From Gracilaria vermiculophylla (taxonomy: Eukaryota; Rhodophyta; Florideophyceae; Gracilariales; Gracilariaceae), in NCBI GenBank assembly GCA_019155205.2, contig JAHNZQ020000016.1, positions 1,969,795 through 2,004,884 on the forward strand: a stretch of DNA of 35,090 nucleotides, written 5' to 3'. The notes below the pieces were generated by a model that worked only from the letters and a program-made list of their open reading frames with translations, ran no database searches and was not told the origin of the DNA. Made by a program: the position numbers and the translations under genes. Below, one piece after another: positions 29,870-35,090 of this stretch. The first letter of the stretch is position 1; each line of letters begins with the position of its first letter.

Positions 29870-30994
29870 ATGAAAGAACTCGTGTCGCTCGGCGCCTCCG
29901 CCCTCCGCGTTTCGCCCGTGTGCCTCGGCTCCATGACGTGGGGCCTCCAGAACTCCGAGGCCGAGGCGCACGCCCAGATCGACTACGCCCTCAGCCGCGG
30001 CATCAATTTCATCGACACCGCCGAGACGTACCCCGTGCCTTCGTCCTCCCCCGGCTGGAAACCCGGCACCACTGAGACCATCATCGGCCGTTATTTCGCC
30101 AAGCACCCGCGCCGCCGCTCCGATATCGTACTCGCCACCAAAGTCAGCGGCTTCAATGCCTCATCTGCCGTCACCGCCAACCGATCGTTCCCGCCCACCC
30201 CCCCGCCCTTCCCCCCCAGCCGCCACGACGCCGCTTCCATCCTCAGCGCCTGCGATGCCAGTCTCAGGCGTCTGCAAACCAACTACATCGACCTGTATCA
30301 GCTGCACTGGCCGGACCGCTACGTCCCGTTGTGGTCGCACCGCACTTACCATCCGGAAAACGAGAGGCAGACCGTAAAGATCCGCGAAACTCTCACCGCT
30401 TTGAAGCAGCTTCTGGACGCTGGTAAGATCCGCGCCTGGGGCCTGTCCAACGAGACCACCTTCGGCGTGTGCCAGTTTGTGCAAATAGCCGACCAGCTCG
30501 GTATGCCTCGCCCAGCAACCATCCAGAACTCTTTCTGCCTGCTGGACCGCCGCTTCGAATCGGAGCTGGCTGAAGCTTGCGCCCCGTCCAACTTTAACAT
30601 CGGTTTGCTGCCATGGTCCATTTTGGCCGGCGGCGCGCTCACCGGCAAGTACCTGCACAAGTTTGACCAGGAGGGCCGTACCCTCGACTCGGCGCTGGAC
30701 AACTGCAGGATGGTCAAGTTCCCGGAATTCATGAGCAGGTTTATAAAAGGTTCTTGTGTGGACGCCACTAGCAAGTACGCAGCCCTTGCCAAGGACGCTG
30801 GTATGTCCCTCGCCACTCTGGCGCAGTCGTTTTGCAACACCAGATGGTACATCCCATCTTCTATTATCGGCGCCACCAACATGGAGCAGCTCAAGGAGAA
30901 CATTGATGCGTTTGACGTGAAGCTCAGTGACGACGTCTTGCGCCGCATTGATGAAATACACAACGAGGCTAAGGATGCCGCCGTGGTGGCCTGA
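29870..30994 (+). CDS. aldo/keto reductase, Tas (YgdS)-like
   Basis: 374 residues from ATG 29870, which sits in a strong Kozak context (GCCGCCGCCATG). The fold is a TIM barrel. LGSMTWGLQNSEAEAHAQID, GINFIDTAETYPVP, ATKVSG, LYQLHWPDR, RAWGLSNET, QNSFCLLDR, LLPWSILAGGALTGKY and SSIIGATNMEQLKENI follow the E. coli Tas subfamily order. The catalytic tetrad is visible: Asp49, Tyr54, Lys91, His146. It should reduce carbonyl compounds with NADPH in the cytosol; the natural substrate is unknown. A Pro-rich insert (FPPTPPPFPPS, about 107-117) interrupts the segment after the Lys strand and looks lineage-specific. Tas-type enzymes are common in bacteria and algae, so ancient bacterial origin is possible. 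AATAAA at 31093-31098 is a fitting poly(A) signal. Confidence 0.93.
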   Translation: MKELVSLGASALRVSPVCLGSMTWGLQNSEAEAHAQIDYALSRGINFIDTAETYPVPSSSPGWKPGTTETIIGRYFAKHPRRRSDIVLATKVSGFNASSAVTANRSFPPTPPPFPPSRHDAASILSACDASLRRLQTNYIDLYQLHWPDRYVPLWSHRTYHPENERQTVKIRETLTALKQLLDAGKIRAWGLSNETTFGVCQFVQIADQLGMPRPATIQNSFCLLDRRFESELAEACAPSNFNIGLLPWSILAGGALTGKYLHKFDQEGRTLDSALDNCRMVKFPEFMSRFIKGSCVDATSKYAALAKDAGMSLATLAQSFCNTRWYIPSSIIGATNMEQLKENIDAFDVKLSDDVLRRIDEIHNEAKDAAVVA

Positions 30995-31361
30995 TCTGCT
31001 CACATGGCTGTCTTGAGCAACTGGTCTGTCATGCAAGTCTGCACTGTTCTGTTGCAGGCGATGACGCTCTGGGAACCAGTTTTGAATACAACAATAAATG
31101 CTGTTCGTTGCGTAGTATCGTCCGTAACACAGGCTTAGAAGGTATCCTGCATACCACAGTCGGTTTGGGCAGAATTAAAATCTAACAAGCGCCCGATACC
31201 GCCGGGGGCCTTGCAAGCGCAAGCGCATGACGCTCCCCAGCGAGCACTCTCATGGAAGTTGTGGCCATGAAAGACAAGGCGGTCAGGGCACGAGTGTCAT
31301 CATGTTCGCTGGACGAATACACTGCAGCAGACCAAGGGCTCTCAGCGCAAGTTGACGCGGC
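30995..31361. other. convergent 3' region of the reductase and MED27-like gene
   Basis: Holds the 3' UTR of the reductase with AATAAA at 31093-31098, and the presumed 3' UTR of the MED27-like gene. No gene seen. Confidence 0.5.
31093..31098 (+). terminator. candidate poly(A) signal AATAAA
   Basis: AATAAA about 100 bp after the stop codon of the aldo/keto reductase, in the same orientation. Confidence 0.5.
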
Positions 31362-32396
31362 TCATGCGCGCTGTCGTTGAGCTGCTATGCGCGCGTCGTG
31401 ACGGGCTGTTTGTGCAGCGTGCGCAGCGGCCGACATGTGACTTCGCGTTTGCGAACCGTGCGCGGGCCGCGCGCCCTGCTGCGCCGACGTGCTGCGCACA
31501 GGAATGGTGCCCCTGGTGAACCTGGCCGGCCCTGAGCCGTCGAACGGGTGCACGCAGGGCGGGAGAAATATGCCGCGCGACGCGTCGAAGGCGAGGCGGC
31601 GCTCCTCGCACTTGGCGCTGAAGATGTTGTGGTGCTTGACGAGCCACAGCACGAGCTCGGTGAAGGCGTCTTCGCCCGTGTGCTCGCGCGCCATGAAGAA
31701 GCGGATGGCGGCCTGCGCGCGCTCGGTCATGACGTTGAAGACGGCGTGCACGCTGCGCGACCAGCGGCCGGCGTGCGCCTCGTCCGTGCTGAAGCACGCT
31801 ATGTGCTCGGGCACGACGTGCACGGCGGGCTTCTGGTCGGGGCCGGGCGCGGCGCCGCCCGGGGCGGGCGCCTCGCTGAACCAGATGTGGGCGGTGAAGA
31901 CGTGGCGCCATTGGAGGCGGACGTGGTGCGGGTCGACGAGCGTGAGGTTGGCGGAGGTGAGCTCGGCGGCGCGGTCGACGAGCGGCGGCAGGGCGTCCTC
32001 GCGAATGGGAGTGGCAGGCTGCTTGCCGGCCAGGGTGAGGTAGCGCGGGCGCGCGGCGCGGCGGCGCGCGGTGTCGGGCAGGCGCGGGTCGGCGGCGATG
32101 AGTACGGACAGCGCGCGCTTGGCGCGGCGCGACGCGGGCACGGGGACGGTGGAGCGCGACAGCACGCGGCCCGCCAGGCGCAGGCGCTGCACCTTGGCGT
32201 CAGCCTTCTCCAGCGCCGCCTCGTTGGCCTTGATGTGGTTGAGCAGCTCGCGCGCGGCGTTGCGCGATTCGGGCGTGGGCGTGGCCGTCAACAGGTTGGC
32301 CAGCTGCGCCTTGAACAGCTTGATTTCCTGCCGCACCCTCTCGATGTACGCCACGATGCGCGCGTAGTTGCTATTGCTGCTGCCCGAGCTGGCCAT
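31362..32396 (-). CDS. MED27: Mediator complex subunit 27-like protein
   Basis: 344 residues from ATG 32394-32396; the frame upstream of it is only poly-Gly from the G-tract and is not real. Residues 10-75 form a helical coiled coil (YARIVAYIERVRQEIKLFKA...). The C-terminal third fits MED27: FSTDEAHAGRWSRSVHAVFN, TERAQAAIRFFM, then FTELVLWLVKHHNIFSAKC and GIFLPPC (about 202-281). The length is near the family's (about 300). The second Cys pair of the usual C-terminal zinc-like motif is not clear. MED27 is part of the Mediator tail, which links activators to RNA polymerase II in the nucleus. The match is by pattern and order, not by search. A very GC-rich coding sequence with long runs of Ala/Arg codons complicates it. 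Confidence 0.6.
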   Translation of the reverse strand: MASSGSSNSNYARIVAYIERVRQEIKLFKAQLANLLTATPTPESRNAARELLNHIKANEAALEKADAKVQRLRLAGRVLSRSTVPVPASRRAKRALSVLIAADPRLPDTARRRAARPRYLTLAGKQPATPIREDALPPLVDRAAELTSANLTLVDPHHVRLQWRHVFTAHIWFSEAPAPGGAAPGPDQKPAVHVVPEHIACFSTDEAHAGRWSRSVHAVFNVMTERAQAAIRFFMAREHTGEDAFTELVLWLVKHHNIFSAKCEERRLAFDASRGIFLPPCVHPFDGSGPARFTRGTIPVRSTSAQQGARPAHGSQTRSHMSAAAHAAQTARHDARIAAQRQRA

Positions 32397-32510
32397 GTTG
32401 ACGCGCGCGGTGCGCCCGTCGCCCGTTGCCCGCGCCGCGACGCGCCGTTGCGCCGCGTCGCTGCGCGCTGCGCGCGTTCCGCCAAGGCTGCACAACTCGC
32501 AGCCCTGCCG

Positions 32511-32511
<1 letters not shown>

Positions 32512-32572
<61 letters not shown>

Positions 32573-32596
32573 AGCGCCCGCCGCCGCCCACCCCCC

Positions 32597-32660
<64 letters not shown>

Positions 32661-32661
32661 C

Positions 32662-32706
<45 letters not shown>
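32512..32706. repeat. three long poly-C tracts
   Basis: C runs at 32512-32572 (61 nt), 32598-32659 (62 nt) and 32665-32706 (42 nt) are separated by short GC-rich spacers. They lie 115-310 bp upstream of the MED27-like start, where the coding strand reads poly-G. Such runs can form G-quadruplexes or arise as sequencing or assembly artefacts. Confidence 0.85.
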
Positions 32707-32707
<1 letters not shown>

Positions 32708-33869
32708 CCACGGCTCGCACAGCTATAGCCACGTCGCACACGCGGCAGTGGATCGATCTACCGTTCGTACAGTATATTGCTTTTAAACACAAGAGCTGTT
32801 AGGCAAGCCCCATGTCAGGTTTTTTATCTTGAAGTTACAGTGCATTTCAAATTGATATCACGTCTAAAAACCCCGCCAAAGTAGTACTGCAATGCGCCTT
32901 TCGCATAACATATAAGTAAAAACCGTTTCATAATCATAACACTATATAATTAACATCAATCAATATTGCTCTAGGATCACCTCTATCCCGCTACAAATAG
33001 CTTGACATTGTACGAATGAAAGCTAATAGAAATCATATGCTAAAAGTGCCCAAGATTTGGAGCGTCATCCGGTCACAATTCTCCGTTTTCTTAATAACCT
33101 AACAACGTATGGGATAAAAACCTCTACAGGGCGTCCAAATCTTCAATCCTTCAGATACAGACTGTTTCAAAAACATACAAAATGCTGTGAAATCTCAAAA
33201 AAACTAACAAATGTTCATTTTTTTAAACTTAAATAATTTTATGTTGTTTATCTGCTTCCATATTATTGATTTAGAAACGTTTAAATTGAGATGTATTCTA
33301 ATTTTTTGCACGATACTTTTCATTTGCAAAACTCTCTTTTAATTCCCCTTTTTTGCTGGACTAATCTTCCAAGAAGTCCTGGAGATCGTTTAAATCCATA
33401 AAGAGTCACATTTTTGAGAGACGGAGCTTTTGTGACCCTAGAACGCTTTAATTTTCGAGCGATAGCACTGTTGGAGTGATTCTCGGCGTTTACTTTTATG
33501 ATTTGAAGCTGTTATTGCTTTCATTGTGGAAGAACTCGAGCCATTCTTACTAGAAAGAAGACGGTGTACACATCTTTTTAAAACGATTCTATTTCGACTA
33601 TGTACAAAATCTAGCCTACAGTACAGTTTTGGCGCAATGTTTCGGGTAAACATTTTTTGAAACGCACTGTGAACGTGGTATAAAACGGTGACTCTGTTGA
33701 GGAAACGTTTCGTGCAAGAAAATTGCAAAAAACGTAAAACGCAATGTATCTTAAAAATAAACATGGCGGGGATTTAATAAGAAAACTTTATTCAAGTACA
33801 AAAAGATGAAGAACAAATTCGTTCTGGAACATCATCATAGGCAAAAAAAGGTTTATTGATGGGCAAACA
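32707..33869. other. AT-rich spacer
   Basis: No supported gene. Base composition changes sharply from the GC-rich MED27 region. The right part (from about 33780) may be the 5' portion of the Tc1 relic. Confidence 0.5.
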
Positions 33870-34335
33870 TGGCGTATTGGAAAGAGCAATGGAACACAGT
33901 CATGGTTTCCGACGAGAAAAGTTCAACTAGATTGGTCCTGATTTTTATAAATTTTATCGCCATGTTCTTAGAAAAGAACGCTTTGAATTTTACAGAAGAC
34001 ATTCTGGAGGCAGTTCTGTAATGGTATGGGCTTGTATATCAAAATACGGAATAACAGAAATTGCATTCAGTGATACAAATCTGGACTCTGCTCTCTACTA
34101 AGAAGTGTTTTATAACTACATGCTATCTCATGGATATTGTGTACATGGAGAAAACTTTGTTTTAGAAGGAGACAATTTCCCAGTATGAAAATCGAAACTA
34201 GTGTCAGACTAGCTAAAAGAAGCAAACATTAAATCCATGGAATGGCCAGCGCGCTCACCGGACCTGAACCCCATTGAAAACATATGAGGTTTATTATCAA
34301 GAATGGTTTATGGCAATGGAAGGTAGATTAGCACA
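33870..34335 (+). pseudogene. second Tc1/mariner-like transposase relic
   Basis: Translating one main plus frame gives VMVSDEK (first Asp), PDFYKFYRHVLRKERFEFY, GGSSVMVWACISKYGI, NFVLEGDNFPV (second Asp), IKSMEWPARSPDLNPIENI (Glu) and GLLSRMVYGNG. Stops occur at NI*GLL and SD*LKE, both where family members have Trp, at LY*EVF and at PV*KSK. A small deletion follows DEK. The catalytic DDE residues are all kept, unlike the Tc1-like copy at 6865, and the sequence differs clearly from it, so this is another subfamily. The N-terminal DNA-binding domain was not found. Confidence 0.8.
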
Positions 34336-34419
34336 GTTCCTGATTGGAAGAAATTGTTGTACCATCAGTTCTCCTTTCGAGGTGGTAGTGCACAACGTCC
34401 GTCAGGGGTTTTTGTTGAC

Positions 34420-34620
34420 TCCGAATATGTGAGTTCCTAAACGTGGTCTGCGGTAGTCGCTGTCACAAGCACGGGGAATCCTGCAAGGGGATCCGCAAAC
34501 ACCATGAGGAGAGGGACATTCACTGGGCGCACAATGCTCCTAAAGGCGCTTCTACGAGGCGACCTGTGGTATAACCCAAGCGGCTAAAAACCAAAGGGTG
34601 TTCGTGTGGACGCGTGGCTA
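34420..34620 (-). repeat. LTR 3' end plus leader, minus orientation (same LTR family)
   Basis: The reverse complement shows the LTR tail TAGGAGCATTGTGCGCCCA ending at 34524. It is followed by the leader GTGAATGTCC...TGGTGTTTGCGGATCCC...GACAGCG, which matches the leader after the plus-strand LTR at 35026-35090. The 5' part of this LTR is cut off near the start of the plus-strand LTR. The leader runs left towards the Tc1 relic. Confidence 0.75.
34488..34504 (-). other. candidate tRNA primer-binding site (minus copy)
   Basis: TGGTGTTTGCGGATCCC on the minus strand begins 20 nt inside the LTR end. It starts with TGG, as it must to pair with a tRNA CCA end. Confidence 0.5.
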
Positions 34621-34639
34621 GGGAGCGCGCGGTGGGCTC

Positions 34640-35025
34640 TGTGGTACAGTGGCTCCTACGGAAATATGGTGGTTTGGCCTTAAGGCATAATATTCCTAAG
34701 GAGGGTTCGTAATTTATTAGCTAGGCCACGTGGTGCATAATATTGCCTGCGTGCGCTACAGTATCCTTAAGGTACGGTAGTATTTATTATTTATTTTAGA
34801 TAGTTTATGCAGGTAATTAGCACAGTAGTGCCACCTGCCGAGGCGGGCTCCCGGCTAGATATTTAAGCTGCCGGTTGAGCTCCACCTCTGGGGAAGTAAA
34901 GACAAGCACCCTTGAGTCTTCTTCTACATTTTCCGGTTGGAGTCTCTTGTCCACTCTCTCAGATTTCTAAGCCGCCGATCCCCAGGTCGCATCATAGCAG
35001 CGCCTGTAGGAGCATTGTCCGCCCA
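34640..35025 (+). repeat. 5' LTR of a chromovirus-family element (386 bp)
   Basis: It begins TGTGGTACAG and ends GCCCA, and aligns along its length with the inverted LTR at 2339-2722. A TATTTAAG box at 34860-34867 fits an LTR promoter. Beyond 35025 the sequence continues into a leader instead of the flank seen at the other copy, so this is a 5' LTR whose element extends past the window. Confidence 0.8.
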
Positions 35026-35044
35026 GTGAACCTTCCCCTCCGCT

Positions 35045-35061
35045 TGGTGTTTGCGGATCCC
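35045..35061 (+). other. candidate tRNA primer-binding site (plus copy)
   Basis: The same 17 nt, TGGTGTTTGCGGATCCC, is identical to the minus copy although the surrounding leader sequence has diverged. It lies 19 nt after the LTR end. Confidence 0.5.
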
Positions 35062-35090
35062 TTACAGAATTCCCCCGGCTCGCGACAGCG

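Noticed and set aside
31548..32786. 412-codon plus-strand ORF opposite the MED27-like gene
   Set aside because: GC-driven shadow that ends in translated poly-C; the minus strand fits a family in length and pattern.
32397..32792. Poly-glycine N-terminal extension of the MED27-like frame
   Set aside because: It is only translation of the G homopolymers; the ATG at 32394-32396 gives a normal-length protein.

Overview
The window is nuclear DNA from a eukaryote. It carries intact or nearly intact single-copy eukaryotic genes: a MAD1-type spindle checkpoint protein, a proteasome beta-6 subunit with one spliceosomal intron, a MED27-like Mediator subunit, a bZIP factor and a KA1-domain protein. These are set among decayed transposons. 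The genes are GC-rich and intron-poor (one 214-bp intron in six genes), while some of the spacers are AT-rich. This fits a florideophyte red alga of the Chondrus type, but that is inference from gene structure and repeat load; other intron-poor protists are not excluded.

The left 15 kb is a transposon graveyard. Position 1-410 (minus) holds the start of a gag-like ORF cut by the window edge. A decayed unknown ORF (925-2338, minus) abuts a 5'-truncated Ty3/gypsy chromovirus (2339-6790, minus), which keeps RT, RNase H, integrase with a GPY/F module, a chromodomain, a polypurine tract and a 384-bp 3' LTR. Between chromodomain and LTR lie about 1.4 kb with a decayed reading frame on the opposite strand. 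A Tc1-like element (about 6810-8085) follows, then a pogo/Tigger-like transposase (8791-10060, minus). Next comes a piggyBac-like C-terminal tail (about 10030-10368, plus), which converges with 1 bp to spare on an ORF carrying a P2X7-C-terminal-like domain (10370-10897, minus). A PIF/Harbinger-like element has transposase (11656-12840, plus) and a MYB/SANT ORF (12968-13735, minus) in convergent order. A second MYB/SANT ORF (14306-15053, plus) runs into a 100-N assembly gap. Palindromic TGCAGAATTCTGCA-type motifs occur on both sides of the Harbinger ORFs.

The host genes are: bZIP factor (15531-16244, plus), MAD1 (16953-19181, minus), PiT-family phosphate transporter (21487-22869, plus), proteasome beta-6/PSMB1 (23223-24225, plus, two exons), a KA1 protein without a kinase domain (28502-29794, minus) divergent from a Tas-like aldo/keto reductase (29870-30994, plus), and a MED27-like subunit (31362-32396, minus). 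No single pathway joins them; they look like independent housekeeping or regulatory genes. A stretch of about 4.3 kb (24226-28501) shows no recognisable gene. Three long poly-C tracts lie upstream of the MED27-like gene.

The right end (33.8-35.1 kb) has a second Tc1/mariner relic. It also has two LTR ends of the same family as the 2339-2722 LTR, arranged head to head. Each is followed by a leader with an identical 17-nt candidate primer-binding site.
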